DNA from: Echinometra lucunter
Lineage: Eukaryota; Echinodermata; Echinoidea; Camarodonta; Echinometridae
Assembly (NCBI GenBank): GCA_029962745.1
Contig: CM057157.1
Coordinates: forward strand, 29,889,277-29,953,276
Length of the DNA stretch: 64,000 bases
Direction: 5' to 3'
Of this stretch, positions 1-11,123 are shown one piece after another. A program made the position numbers and the translations under genes. Below the pieces are notes generated by a model. The model saw only the letters and a program-made list of their open reading frames with translations, was not told where the DNA came from and searched no databases. Position 1 is the stretch's first letter; each line of letters starts with the position of its first letter.

Positions 1-115
1 GCTCGAGCGCCTGATCAGGGTAGCCGTGCTAAAGCCGGGGTAATGATATGCCGCGCTTAGAAACACTTGTATTAAGCGCTATGTAAATGTTGCCTATTAT
101 TATTATTATTGTTAT
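1..115 (+). mobile_element. SINE 3' part with ATT tail (partial at window edge)
   Basis: GCTAAAGCCGGGGTAATGAT is followed by GCGCTATGTAAATG and an ATT-repeat tail. The same block occurs on the minus strand in the full SINE at 32540-32872, and the tail type recurs at 6713-6836. Confidence 0.65.
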
Positions 116-258
116 TTCTTCATGTCGTTGAATGACCAAGATAGATTCTGACTTGTTAGTCCACATTGAGCTAGGGATTGATGTCGTATGAACATGAGGA
201 ACAGATATACCATACAGACCAATTTTATGGATTGTTTCTTAAAATTGTTCTCATGAAG

Positions 259-1370
259 GTGTTGTCAGACCCATGATGACTGCTACACTCAAGTACAAAC
301 AAGTGATATGTGCCGTGGTTATAACCAAGCCTATGTCATCCCTTATAAGTACAATACCTTGCAGTGTGGGACTTATCGCGCACAGATCATCTGCTGTAAG
401 TATTTTTGATTTTATTTTCTCCAGTATGAACCTGATTAAAACCCATAAACGAGTTAGCTAGAAGCATGCACCGGGTGTGAGGGTGCGTGTGTGTGGGTTA
501 TATTTGCACAAGTCCTCCCCCCCCCCCCCCCAGGGATTTACGACAATGGCTAGAAGGGTACCATTCATATCTATACAAAAAAGACTTACTGATGTTTGCT
601 ACTGTCGTCACGAGGATTTGGGGCGGGTCGCTTTGGTGATGAAGAAGAAAAGACATGGTAAAATACAGAGAGAGGGAATTAAGTTCACACAGTCAGGGGC
701 GTCAGTCTATTTTATAGTTTGGGCGGACACTCTCCCAAAATTTGCTGACAAGAGCAAAAACTAAACAAAACAAACAAACAATAAAAAAACGTCCTCGGCT
801 TAAAAGGGGGGCGGACGTACACCCCAAATTTGCTGACAGGCAACAATTAAAAAGAGGGTCCTCAGCTTATATATTTGGTGGGGGGGGGGGGAGGTAGGAG
901 ACATACCCTACTGTGTCCATAACCCTAAATTTTTTAGGGTATGTGTCCTCTAGGGCCTGTCCCCTATCCACTACCTGATTGACGCTCATGTACACAGCTG
1001 GGATCATGAATAATAAATATACATTTTTACCGTCTTGTGAAGTGATGTCATATTATAAACACGAATCGTCATCCTAGGCGCTAATGGATACACGAGTAGT
1101 AAGTGTTTCTGTGTTTGTTGTGAAAGATGAAATATGATCAACAAGTTTCTTAATTTCTTAATTTCTTCTTTCTTTCCTTATCATCTGTTCCCGTTCGTAT
1201 CTTTATTAATCGTTTCTTCAGCTGACGCAAGCGGTTATGAGGACGACTACAAATACACAGACTGTGCCATGGCGATGTGTGCTTGCGACAAGGCTGGTGC
1301 TGAATGCTTCCAGCAAAGGAGACCAACCTATAATCCAGATTATAAAAGATACGACAAGGATAGCTGTTGA
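259..1370 (+). CDS. Secreted phospholipase A2, upstream paralogue, last two exons only
   Basis: Two coding exons are visible. Exon 259-395 (137 nt) follows an AG and ends at a GTAAGT donor. Exon 1222-1370 (149 nt) follows a CTTCAG acceptor and ends in TGA. The first carries the active-site block CCQTHDDCY (catalytic His-Asp) and ends in a Cys. The second carries YTDCAMAMCACDKAGAECF, the conserved C-terminal block with the second catalytic Asp. Family knowledge: these small disulfide-rich enzymes hydrolyse the sn-2 ester of phospholipids using Ca2+, outside the cell. Exon lengths and phases equal those of the complete neighbour at 3360-8810, so this is a tandem duplicate. The signal-peptide and Ca-loop exons must lie left of the window. 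Acceptor AG at 257-258 has a weak pyrimidine tract. No frame damage is visible. Group I-like architecture is known from vertebrate PLA2G1B; a digestive or defensive role is inference. Confidence 0.88.
500..545. mobile_element. One end of a poly-G-tipped element
   Basis: A C(16) run is followed by CAGGGATTTACGACAATGG, resembling the terminal sequence of the elements at 44143-44694 and 48952-49028. The other end was not identified. Confidence 0.35.
693..990. mobile_element. Poly-G-tipped element, GGGCGTCAGTC...GATTGACGC ends
   Basis: The ends are imperfect inverted repeats (GGGGCGTCAGTC and GATTGACGCTCATG). Inside are recurring strings: CCCCAAATTTGCTGACA, CCTCAGCTTA, a G(12) run and GACATACCCTA. 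The same strings occur in the element at 61101-61358. Confidence 0.55.
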
Positions 1371-1751
1371 GAGGGAATCTAATCTGATTCAGAGAAAGAG
1401 AGAGGGAGAGAGAGAAAGAAAATATTGCATTACCATTTCCCAGACGTTAAATGACAACCCAACGCAAGATGTAGACTTATGTCATTCATTACGATGCAAC
1501 CAAAAAAAAAAAAAGAAGAAAAAAAAAGGAGAGATCTTCTGGTTTATCTTCTCATCCAGGTAAAACAGGCAGAAGGGTTCGGAAAGAGTCGTTCCTAATT
1601 TGTGACTAGTAACGTTACATAAATTTGTCTTTTGTGATATAAATATAAAACAGAAACGACGAGTTATCGTCATCCACTAAATGCATATCATATTGCATTG
1701 CATCAATCAATATTTGCCTAAATGCGAATGCAGAAATTGTTTGTAAATTTG

Positions 1752-1757
1752 AATAAA
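1752..1757 (+). terminator. Possible polyadenylation signal of the upstream phospholipase A2 gene
   Basis: AATAAA occurs about 380 bases after the stop codon at 1370. It is the first canonical hexamer I noticed downstream on that strand. No cleavage-site evidence is available from sequence alone. Confidence 0.3.
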
Positions 1758-1813
1758 AGAAAGTGTTTGCTTGAAATAACTTCGTATTGACAAAACAACG
1801 TTCTAGAGGGTAT

Positions 1814-1814
<1 letters not shown>

Positions 1815-1857
<43 letters not shown>
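1815..1857. repeat. GT microsatellite
   Basis: About 18 GT units followed by GGGTGGGTG. Confidence 0.95.
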
Positions 1858-1859
<2 letters not shown>

Positions 1860-2328
1860 CATTTTATTCGCACCCGAAAATGAAAGGGGAAGGGAGAATG
1901 TCTATGAAAATCACCTGAAAATTGAAAGATCTTCAGCAGCCGTTTCCTGGGGAAGTTCCTCTGAGACTGACTGCTCATACTAACGGAATCTTCTAGTTAC
2001 GAGTAGCTCTTCTGGACAGGTCACGGCGATATATACATGAACATAAACGTGAATGTTCATACAAATGAGTTATATGATTTATACATACCACTGCATATCG
2101 TGTGGTCGCAGCCCTTAATGCAATGTTTTCATATGTTTTCCCATTAATCAGATGTACCTTCTATACCTGCTTGAACTTATTTTTCTACTTCCCATTTGAA
2201 ATCTTCTTACAACATGTACAACCTCTGTCACATATCTAATTTCACCGAGGCCCAGGCTCACTGAAATGTGAGCAACTTTTTAACGCATTGCAATGAGCGT
2301 GATGAGCGTATCCATTCATATGAAAACG

Positions 2329-2358
2329 AAGAAGAAGAAGAAGAAGAAGAAGAAGAAA
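2329..2358. repeat. GAA trinucleotide repeat
   Basis: About ten AAG/GAA units. Confidence 0.95.
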
Positions 2359-2401
2359 ATCAAAGAACTTCTATCTGTGGTGAATGTGCAGGGTCAAAAC
2401 A

Positions 2402-2536
2402 GGGGAGCGTTTCATGAAGTGTCTTGTCAGTGATTTTTGCTGACAACCGTTAAAAACTACTGAAATCCTGGCATCTGACTGGTGAGTAAATTTGTCAGTA
2501 AAATTCACAGACTAGACACTTCATGAAACGATCCCA
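2402..2536. mobile_element. Foldback MITE, GGGAGCGTTTCATGA family, copy 1
   Basis: The ends are inverted repeats (GGGGAGCGTTTCATGAAG and CTTCATGAAACGATCCC). The interior is also palindromic (TTGTCAGTGATTTT against AAATTTGTCAGTAAAATT). A second copy is at 37312-37449. Confidence 0.75.
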
Positions 2537-3287
2537 AGGTTTGTGAGTCCGTTAAGCTTCCCATTCTTATGTTGAGAGCGTTGCAAATCATAATGCAAAA
2601 AACAAAACAAAACAAAACAAAAAAGGAAATATTTGTAAAAAAAAAAAATGTCCATTACCAATATCATGTTATCAGTTTACTTCAGAGGCATTAATTTACA
2701 ATATGTTTTGTGTAAAACTTAACCATAATGCAATCGCCTAAAGTTCGTTGACACAAGAATACGATGTCTTCGAACTTGTCTTCATGTGAGCGTTTTTAGA
2801 AATATGATTAATGATTAATTACTTGATAAGACATTTTGTTTCAGGAATACATTGAATCTTACAGGCAGATATAATTACCTTATTTATACAAACGTATTCA
2901 ACATGTTCAAGGCATCCTGAAAATTAATCTTACCGATTTGCAGCACGAACCAATTTCTGACAAGGGTTTTTTCAAGGTCCATGTATAGCTTTATTGTTGT
3001 TTCTTTTTCTACTTGTAAATAATAAAATTCTGTCGGGATATTACAAGTTAGGATTATGTTGACATTGCTGCAACAAGTAACAGGTGTTCCAAGCCCACAA
3101 TGATTATGTGATATTATCTTTACTACTTATATAATTATTAACCAGATAGAAATCATGCGTTTACGCCCTGATTAATTTTTTTTTATTTCACTCAGATCTG
3201 TGTGTTAATGTTTCATAATCTGATAAGTGTATCATCTTAATTTCACATGTTCATTGTTTGGGAAAGTTTAATTCATTGATTCATTGT

Positions 3288-3294
3288 TATAAAT
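3288..3294 (+). promoter_or_regulatory. Possible TATA box of the complete phospholipase A2 gene
   Basis: TATAAAT lies 66 bases before the ATG at 3360. That would give a 5' untranslated leader of about 40 bases, a reasonable spacing. The surrounding DNA is AT-rich, so a chance match is possible. Confidence 0.35.
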
Positions 3295-3359
3295 TATTTA
3301 AACCGAGTGTCTATTCCTAATTGCGCCAAAGGAACAGGAAGAAGTGTGAAATCATCGTG

Positions 3360-6300
3360 ATGAAATCTCTTGCTTTCTTCTCGTGCTTGTCTATTCTCCT
3401 TTCTGGTAAGGTCAAACAGTTTTTTTCATTACTTTAATGAAATATTGTAAACATATTCTTTAGAAATACTGAAAAGGTATTATTTAATAAGATAACTATG
3501 TCCTTGAACAAATAACATGGGATCTGGTGAATAGTGTCATAACTTATTCATTTTATAAGGAAGATGGTAAATATAAAAATAAGACTAGACTGAAAAAATA
3601 ACGAGGGGAAAGAAGCGGAAAGAGGAGCATAAATATCACTCTTAGAAAAAATGGTGCTGATTAGAATTTTTTCTTGACCTGCATTTGGAACCTTTAAAGG
3701 TTCTCCAGAGAAACATTACTGGCCTATAAAAGTTCTTGAAAGGGTTCTAAAGGGGTCTTGAGAACGGTTGTTGGTTGTACAGGGAACCTGTTTGGGGTTC
3801 TTGAAAATATAAAAAATCCTTTGTAGAACCCCTTTTCTGCGGGGCTCTAAATACGGGACAAAAGGGGGTCTAACTGACACATTTCTTTTTTCTAAGAGTG
3901 TAGGGAGACGTTGAAGAGGAAGAAAAAGCAGGATTTAGGAATAAATGACAGGGGATATAGCGATGAATGGATTTTTTTTTTTTTTTACTAATGGTAGGTA
4001 CAATCTGTAATTGCAGGTAGCGTGGGCATTCCGCAAACGGCCCACTTAGGGCAGTTTGGAATGATGCTCAGGTGTCTGCTGGGGAAGAGTGTCATAGGTG
4101 TTGGTCTAGATTATATCGGATACGGATGTTACTGTGGCTTTGGAGGGGATGGTGTTCCACTCGATGATACCGACAGGTAAGTTTGTTCCTTTGTCTTTGG
4201 GGGGGGGGGGGGGGGGATGGAGGGTGGCTAACACTCAAGGTCAGAAAGTTCTTACTCAAAATGGATGAAATAAATTAAGTTTTTCAACCTCTTTTTTTCT
4301 CTTTTGATCTTTTCTGAAGATATCCTTTGTTTTCCTTCATCTTGTATTTTTGTCCTTTTATGTTATTCTTGATCTTTATCATGCTATTTTCTTCTCCGTC
4401 TACCTTTCATTATTTTATTCTGTAATTTTTTCACCCTCCTACCTCATTCTCTTTCTTTCATTATTATCTTTGTTTCCATCCTTCTGTATATAATCTTCTC
4501 TTCAATCTTTCCTCGTGTTTATCATGTTTATCATTTCATCATCTTCTCTTGCTACCCTTAACTGTAAGTTATTAATTATTTGACAATCTATTCTTTATTT
4601 TTTTCCTGACATTTTTTATCGCTGGAATTCTTACCTCTGGCATTCTTTCATTTCCCCCGGGTGCCGTGCGATAAATTGGTTTACGATTTTCTGTGCGATT
4701 TTTCGGGATTTTTCGGGCATCGTAGGTGGCTACGCCTACGGGCTGCTGCGTTTGTGTTTACATTATTAACGGTCATCATGTCATTTCCTGTATCGGTCAT
4801 CGGGGGGGGGGGGGGGCAGGCCGTGGGATGTCCGTACAGAGATTGTACAGTAATCGCGCCCGTGCAGAGGATGTGCGGTGTCCGTACAGCCGCAAGGTTT
4901 TCGTGCGATGCCCGTGCGAGAATTGTACGATCTTGTCTACGATATATACGGGCTACGGGCTTACGATTTTTCAAATTTTTATAACTCCTTGCGATACAAA
5001 ATTGTAGAGGCTGCGGAGCCCGTGAATCCGTACGGAAATCTTACGGTCGCCGCCTGCTTCCGCTAGGAGGCCGCACGGATATGGATTTACGGGAAGGATG
5101 TGGGCTCCGTACGCTGATCGTAAGCCAAATGTAAACCAGGCATAACAGCTTTCGGCCTTAATTAACACAATCAATCGAATGACTCGTGGCAGCGTACTTG
5201 TGAATTATTGTAAAATCTCTCTGCAACAAAGTTTAAGCTTTCTGCTCGTAGCTGTCATAAAGCCTTAAAAAACAAAATGAATAAAATTTTAAAATGAAAT
5301 TGTTATAAATCTGATTTTAAGTTTCAGTTAATTTTTTCCCATCACACTGACGTGCGAAATGTCGGTTAATCGTGGTACAAGATTCATTCTACGCACTTAG
5401 TAGTAATTTATACATGAAACACCACACTCTTGATCTCAATCGCTGCTCCTATGAAAGAAAGAAATGTGGGTAAGGTGAGCAGCCACAAAGTTCAAATTTA
5501 TTAAAAATCTCTTGTACTTGACATTATGACCACCAACAACATTATTATGCAGTCGTAACCAAGTGGAATTTGTCACTGTTGTTGTTTTTGATTGACATGA
5601 TTGATAACAACTGGCAGCGAGAGGGATACACCGTAAAATTTGAAGGAGCCAGAAGTAAAAATGCCCGAGGTATTAAACAGTCCCGCGTAAATTTAACAGA
5701 GGTAAGGGGAGAGATGAAGGTGCCCGGGTGAAGGTGCAGAGTCATGTACGTTTGTATTTACCTGTGACGTTTTTAACAAGCACCTCTCAGGTTTTCATGC
5801 TCGATGTAGTCTTCAGGAGCGCTCCACTGCAAACTTTGCCTTGAAACTCATCTTATAGAGCCTTTATTAAGAGCGCCCCAACGATGTGAGTGTTAATGGG
5901 GGTCTTAAACATGAAAAACAAAACCTACCTTTGTGATTTATGGCCATCTAATTGTTTGACATTCCATTAGTCAGTCCCAAGACACCGGACTGTCCAAATA
6001 CAACGGTGTGATCAATAGAGATTTCAGTATAAACCTGATTGTTTTGTATATTCATTCTGTCCATTTCATTTAGTCACCTCTTCTTTGTTTCGCTTTATGT
6101 GTGTCAGATTAACCGTGTTTGTTTTTAATATTGGCAACTTACTAGTACGAAAAGATGCCCCATCCTTGATACTGCAACATCTACAGTCATGTACATTTCT
6201 TTTTTCCATTTTCAGTCCTCTCTATTAAAGTGATTACACAATGGTAATTTTTTTTTTTATACATGATCGAGAATAGAATTCTAAGAAGAATAACATTAAA

Positions 6301-8530
6301 AAATTGATGATTTTCATCAAAACTATTGCATTTTGGCTAATTTTCTTATAAAAAGTCAAGAGTTGACCAGAAAATTTGAATATGAGGTATGACGTACAAG
6401 TGGATACCCAGCTTCGCGCATTGCAGTTGTGCTGCGCGCTAGACTGTACAATATGTATCATACCTTGCGCGCATTTTGCTAGAATTGCGCGACAAGGTAC
6501 CCACTTTGACGTCATTTTGACGTCAAAGTGGGTACCCAGTTGAAACTGGGTCACAGCTGAGGGGTCAAAAATATCCTGAAATCTTACCACATTTGGGGGT
6601 TTCCTTGGCAACACGACTTTAAAAAAAAACTTTAGGCAGATGATTTTCTGCTAATAAAATCATGCTCTTTTAAATGAACTAACATTGTTTCAGCATTGGG
6701 TACCCCCTTTAAAGCGCATAGAGACACTACGGTAGTGATATGCGCCATATAAGCACTGTATTATTATTATTATTATCATTATTATTATCATTATTATTAT
6801 TATTATTATCATTATTATTATTATTATTATTATTGATAAACTACAATATGAGTGACCCTTTTCATTCCATGATTACCCTATGTTCGCTGTTGTTATGCTA
6901 TGTTCCTACTATCACGATTCGCGCCACGATTGAAATCGCGGTCTTAATCGTGGAGTAATCGTGGTGATCATATCAGATCTCATTAGATCTTGAGGTCAAT
7001 CATGGCAGTCATGTTGATCGTAGGAAAATTTTTGGATGGTTCAAAAAACTTCTGCGATCAATACGACTAAATGTCGAAAGTGATCATTGCATCAGATCGT
7101 ATCAAAGCGCGACAGATCGCATCTAATCGTACTTTGAAATCGTGGTTATCGGAATCAACCTTGGAAAAGACAAACGCAAGAAGCTCTATTAGGATCGCAC
7201 GATCTCCCGTGATCTGTAACGATTTGGAGCCTTTGAGAAATGCCACCCAAGGGTACTAGGGGCAAAATGGGAAAGGGCAATGCTGCCCCAAACGCGAAAG
7301 TTCCACGATCAGCTACGAATGACCAATCGTCGCGTTCGTGACAAGTTCCACGACAGTGGGAACCTAGCATCAGTGTTTTAATGGCTGAAGTATTGACCTA
7401 TTTTGCTTTTCTCGTTCTCTTAGTCACTGAATATGTCAGAAGCTAAGGCAAGGTATAAAGTCATGGTGCTATAGTGATTCTGTACAAAGAAAAAAGGTAG
7501 TTCTCGTTGGGATATGATGATTACTTTGCAGATGTTCAGGAATTCATTACAGATATTTGCAGTGGCAATTGCTCTATTTTCTGCGACAAAGCTACTCAAT
7601 TAGTGCCAATATAAATAGGCCTATCAAAATGCGATTTCAGAATCTGATCGTAACTTGTCTTTGATACCGAGGTTAATGAAAATAAGTGAAGTGATTAATT
7701 ATTATTTTCATCGTCAGGTGCTGCCAAGTCCATGATGAGTGTTATACCGCTGTACAAACCAGTGATATGTGTCGTGGTTACTATCATGCTTACGTCATCC
7801 CATATAACTACCAAGCCTTCCAGTGCGGTACATACCGTGCAGAAATCACCTGCTGTAAGTTTGACCTACATTTTCATTTTACTCAAGTGTAAAATTAGTA
7901 AACTTGCGATACTGTATACCGTTAGGACACCAAGTAAGTTTTATTCTTCTGCAAATGGGACACCAGAATACCATACAACATAGGCCAGTTTTATTCTCTA
8001 GTACCATGTTTACAAAATCATGCACAGTGTACAGTGTATTCCAGGACAATCGGGGCACACAATTCAACTGGAGTTGGTAAAATAGATACATCCCGTATTT
8101 CAAATAAATAAGGATCAATATGAACACATCTATGTAATTTCTAAAGTGTATATACGCAAGGTGGCATATCGATAAAATGAATAAAAATACACACTTTTCA
8201 TGTAAACAGGTTTGTACCTTTCAAGGTAACGAAGATCATACATCTATGAGACAATTGATACGTGTGGATAAATAAAACGCGCAGATATTTTGGCAAGATA
8301 TGTGTAACATAAGTATAAATGACATCATCTTCAATCTGGTATTCACCCACATAAATAAACAAAGGGTAAATAGACTCAGTTCACAGAAAACTTTTATCAA
8401 GAGATAATTTACTTTCAATTACTGGAAAATCATCCTTGACAAAGAAAATGAAGAGATTGGCTTTCGTGGATTCCTTAAAATTGATGGGCCTTGACATACA
8501 CTATAATGTAAGATACAACCTCTCGATCCG

Positions 8531-8565
<35 letters not shown>

Positions 8566-8810
8566 CATAAAAGCAAGAAGTATTCTAATGAGCTAACCTA
8601 TTGCTAACGAAACATGCACGAACCTTCTACATGTATATTTGCTTTTTTCTTCTTTTTTTAGCTGATGCGAGCAGTTATGGGAATGATTACAAGTACACAG
8701 ACTGTGCCATAGCCATGTGTGCTTGCGATAAGGCTGGTGCTGAATGCTTCCTTCATAACAGACCAACGTTTAACCCAGATTATATCAGATACGCTCAGAG
8801 CAGGTGCTAA
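3360..8810 (+). CDS. Secreted phospholipase A2 (group I-like), complete four-exon gene
   Basis: Exons are 3360-3405, 4017-4176, 7718-7854 and 8662-8810, all with GT..AG introns. The spliced frame is 492 nt (163 aa). Exon 1 encodes a hydrophobic signal peptide starting MKSLAFFSC. Exon 2 has the mature N-terminus (FGMMLRC) and the Ca2+-binding loop YGCYCGFGGDG. Exon 3 opens with CCQVHDECY, holding the catalytic His-Asp. Exon 4 has YTDCAIAMCACDKAGAECF, with the second catalytic Asp and paired Cys, then a C-terminal Cys before TAA. Intron phases 1, 2, 1 and the breaks before CC..HD and after the Cys ending exon 3 resemble vertebrate PLA2G1B as I know it. It should hydrolyse phospholipid sn-2 esters extracellularly, a digestive enzyme or defence protein. 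All catalytic residues are present. Intron 2 (3.5 kb) holds three transposon-like insertions. Frame and splice sites are directly visible; the physiological role is inference. Confidence 0.93.
3637..3900. mobile_element. CACTCT-ended MITE in intron 2-side DNA of the phospholipase A2 gene (intron 1)
   Basis: A 264-bp element with inverted ends CACTCTTAGAAAAAATG and CATTTCTTTTTTCTAAGAGTG (17 of the first 21 shown on each side pair). The interior has GGTTCT/AGAACC subrepeats. It lies in intron 1, between 3405 and 4017. Confidence 0.75.
4650..5150. mobile_element. Unusual CG-rich element with TACGG/GTGCG subrepeats, in phospholipase A2 intron 2
   Basis: Dense CGTACGG, CCGTACAG, CGTGCGA and TACGGGC strings stand out against AT-rich intron sequence. 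Near the ends, TTGGTTTACGAT (4676) and the reverse complement of ATCGTAAGCCAAA (5118) form an imperfect inverted repeat. A G(14) run lies inside. I read it as a non-autonomous DNA transposon; exact limits are uncertain. Confidence 0.45.
6225..6712. mobile_element. TTAA-bounded MITE carrying a CRE palindrome, copy 1
   Basis: A 488-bp element with TTAA at both ends and imperfect inverted termini (TTAAAGTGATTACACAATG; the other end inverted reads TTAAAGGGGGTACCCAATG). The centre holds a long palindrome with two TGACGTCA sites. Copy 2 at 20816-21307 is close to identical over its whole length. Confidence 0.82.
6713..6836 (+). mobile_element. SINE tail fragment with ATT repeats
   Basis: AGCGCATAGAGACACTACGG, then GCGCCATATAAGCACTG and about 25 ATT/ATC units: the tail type of the SINEs at 1-115 and 32540-32872. 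It starts exactly at the TTAA end of the preceding MITE. Confidence 0.6.
6900..7372. mobile_element. Element with TCGTGG/CGATC subrepeats, in phospholipase A2 intron 2
   Basis: Ends GTTCCTACTATCACG (6902) and, inverted, GTTCCCACTGTCGTGG (7370) form an imperfect inverted repeat. The interior is crowded with CACGATT, AATCGTGG and GATCGCA strings in both orientations. Likely a non-autonomous DNA transposon; boundaries approximate. Confidence 0.5.
8532..8560. repeat. AT dinucleotide repeat
   Basis: TA/AT units in intron 3 of the phospholipase A2 gene. Confidence 0.9.
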
Positions 8811-8910
8811 TTAGTTTCTTCGGCATTGCTTCTCTGAGGAAGGATGTTCCTATCATGCTATAAGAGACAACATTTCAATATGTGACGTGATGGATTATCT
8901 ATTCAACTAA

Positions 8911-9199
8911 GGGTGCGTTTATAGCTCCCTTCTCTCAGGCCAGAATCACGGTTTTGAGATGCGTTCATTTTCCAAACACGTTTGTGCTTAGAGCTCTTTC
9001 TTTTGCAGAAACACTGCTTCTAAACACACTTTGAAAAGTCACTAATAAGTGTGTTCAGAAACTCGCGTTCTCGGTGGAGAAAAGAGCTACGTGTATCTGC
9101 AAGGTGTCATCTTATAAAATAGTGTTTCAAATTTGTGTTTCATATTGGTGTGTTTCAGAACGCTGATTCCGGCTTTGCAGATGAGCTATAAACGCAACC
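8911..9199. mobile_element. MITE with GGTGCGTTTATAGCTC inverted ends, downstream of the phospholipase A2 gene
   Basis: A 289-bp element with ends GGGTGCGTTTATAGCTC and GAGCTATAAACGCAACC (inverted match with one inserted base). The interior is also partly palindromic (GTGTTT/AAACAC strings). It sits about 100 bases after the stop codon. Confidence 0.75.
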
Positions 9200-9243
9200 T
9201 GATTTATTTCAATCAGTCTCTCCAAGTGACACCTCCAAGTGTA

Positions 9244-9249
9244 AATAAA
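9244..9249 (+). terminator. Possible polyadenylation signal of the complete phospholipase A2 gene
   Basis: AATAAA occurs about 435 bases after the stop at 8808-8810. If it is used, the foldback element at 8911-9199 lies inside the 3' untranslated region. Confidence 0.3.
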
Positions 9250-10090
9250 TTAAACACTAATTGTTGTTGATTGAATACCACATATTCGCCTGGCAAGGAT
9301 ATATTAGTTTGAAAGCAATGGTCACAAAGAATAATGAGAAAAACCTTGGGCATAATATCATTTCCCGATGCCTATTCCTGCACACATTTTATCCACTATA
9401 GCAAGGTAAAGGTCAAGACTTCCTTTTGTGTAGGGTATCGAATTTGAAACTAAGACGTTGTGAAACTGAAATGTAAATAATGATATGGTAGATAAGTTCC
9501 ATGAAATATCATATTGGGACATTCCTTGACGAATTGGAATCTTTTATCATATTTACTCTTAAATGATGTTTTTCTTTTAATTATGTGTGATAGATATAAA
9601 AATACGACTGTTCAGAATAAAGCCAGAATAAACAGGGACATGCTGCTGGGAAATTTTAGTTTAAAGTTGTGTTCCTTTCTGTTTTATAAATTACTATAAG
9701 CTCCTGCTTAAAAGAAAGGGAAAGACGATAACTTTACATAAACGAGCGTAATCAAATTTTCATGGTGGTTCTAACAATTAAGCACTAGCATGCTACAGAT
9801 TCAAACAAAACACCAGCCACTCAAAATTGTTTGAGACCTAACACAGTAATCAGGGAAGAGAATAAAGGATAATGGACATGCAAAAAAAAAACACGTTCAT
9901 ACTCATAGAAGTATTACAATCTGAAGAAGAAAAGAAAAGCAGTTCAATCAATAACTCTTAACTGGTACGATAAATGGATACTAATAGGCAAGCAATCGTT
10001 TAGGCACACGTATTGTCCAAAGCAAGACATCTCTTTGACGATCAGTTTTGAGGAAACCTATTCAAATACGTTGCGTTGCAATTTAACGTT
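9250..10090. other. Spacer between converging phospholipase A2 and PRRT3/4-like genes
   Basis: AT-rich sequence, probably containing both 3' untranslated regions. I see no further gene or repeat. Confidence 0.5.
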
Positions 10091-11122
10091 TTAAGCGGTG
10101 CCAGTGGGGACAGTGTTGTTGGACACTCCATTATCGTCGACCTTACTGCTCTGACCACTCTTTGATACTGTCAGCAGGATCATGATGGAGATGCATACTT
10201 CAAAGAGCCTCTGACAGGTACTAAACACTAGCCATGGCCATGGCCGCAGGGCTTCAGGTCTGTAGGATTTATCAAGTGTTGCGGATACCCAGTAGAGATT
10301 AGAGACGGTCAGACAGATACCAATAGCAGCACTGATAAAGATGATAGCATTGAGTTTGCGCATCTTAGAATCGCCACCGTTGCCTCTTTGGGAAGATGTT
10401 TGGGTCTGACCTCTTGAGCTAGCCATCAGGTTACTATGTATCTTCCACCAGACGTAGAGAAACCCAAAGAACAGTAAAACGCCCCAGAGGATGAAGAGCA
10501 TCTGGCAAACTGTGACGGCATACTTGGTGGAGTTGTCATAAGCCACCAAGAAGTCGGAGAAGAGGACATATCCAAGGCTGATAGAAATGATGGTAGCGAG
10601 GACAGAGGGGCGTTGGATACGAGGTGGTGCCAGTGACAAACGTGTCGTCTCCAGGAGTAGCAGTAGCAAGATACTAAAGGATGACACCAATGATGGCCAC
10701 CCGAGTGACCACAAAACTACGCCACTTGGACATTTTAGAATCTTCCGTGTTCCGTAAGGATCAATACCAAGAGACATTGTCCTCGCAGAGCAGGCAACGA
10801 AGACCAGGGAATGCAATGCAATCCTGAGGTTCGTCAACCGCTTTGTCAGAACCCCATCTTGATCTCCACGTACAGAGCTGCAGCGCTTCCATATCAGATG
10901 GCACAACACACAGAAGGCGTAGATAGCAAGAGTGGCAAAGGCTATGACGAAGATGACGATATGTGCTGTCCAGGAGCTTCCCCAAGCAGCAAAGGACACC
11001 TCCCACTCAGGGTGGGGAGCTGGCCATCTGCATCGAGGTAGAGCTGGTTCATTACTGGGGACACTCGTTACTTCAGTGTAGACTGACGTTCCGTTCTCAC
11101 AATCACCTATGGTCGTCTCCAT
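10091..11122 (-). CDS. PRRT3/PRRT4-like multipass membrane protein, coding region in one exon
   Basis: A 343-codon frame runs from the ATG at 11122 to TAA at 10091. The N-terminus is short with one NGT glycosylation site (N10). Seven hydrophobic segments lie near residues 51-78, 98-118, 134-157, 173-194, 200-227, 256-278 and 296-319. The tail is short and polar. The order PEWEVSFAAWGSSW, first segment, NLRIALHSLVFVACSART, DPYG (121-124), then SLVSSFSILLLLLLE matches my knowledge of the membrane domain of vertebrate proline-rich transmembrane proteins 3/4. The long proline-rich extracellular region of vertebrates is missing. Biochemical function of the family is poorly known. The frame extends nine codons further upstream, but a strong acceptor (TTCTCTCTCCAG) ends one base before this ATG, so METTIGD is the better start and the 5' UTR is split by an intron. 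Family call fairly sure; 4 versus 3 undecided. Confidence 0.82.
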   Translation of the reverse strand: METTIGDCENGTSVYTEVTSVPSNEPALPRCRWPAPHPEWEVSFAAWGSSWTAHIVIFVIAFATLAIYAFCVLCHLIWKRCSSVRGDQDGVLTKRLTNLRIALHSLVFVACSARTMSLGIDPYGTRKILKCPSGVVLWSLGWPSLVSSFSILLLLLLETTRLSLAPPRIQRPSVLATIISISLGYVLFSDFLVAYDNSTKYAVTVCQMLFILWGVLLFFGFLYVWWKIHSNLMASSRGQTQTSSQRGNGGDSKMRKLNAIIFISAAIGICLTVSNLYWVSATLDKSYRPEALRPWPWLVFSTCQRLFEVCISIMILLTVSKSGQSSKVDDNGVSNNTVPTGTA

Positions 11123-11123
11123 C

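Larger units (their letters stand above)
1371..3287. other. Spacer between the two phospholipase A2 genes
   Basis: AT-rich DNA with GA-rich and A-rich tracts (1390-1530), a GT microsatellite, a GAA run and one small foldback element at 2402-2536. I see no coding exon in it. Confidence 0.6.

Noticed and set aside
6234..6614. 126-codon minus-strand frame, nearly identical to one at 20809-21210
   Set aside because: Similarity comes from the two MITE copies. The frame runs through the palindrome, and the two copies differ by frameshifts at the C-terminus with no sign of protein-level constraint.
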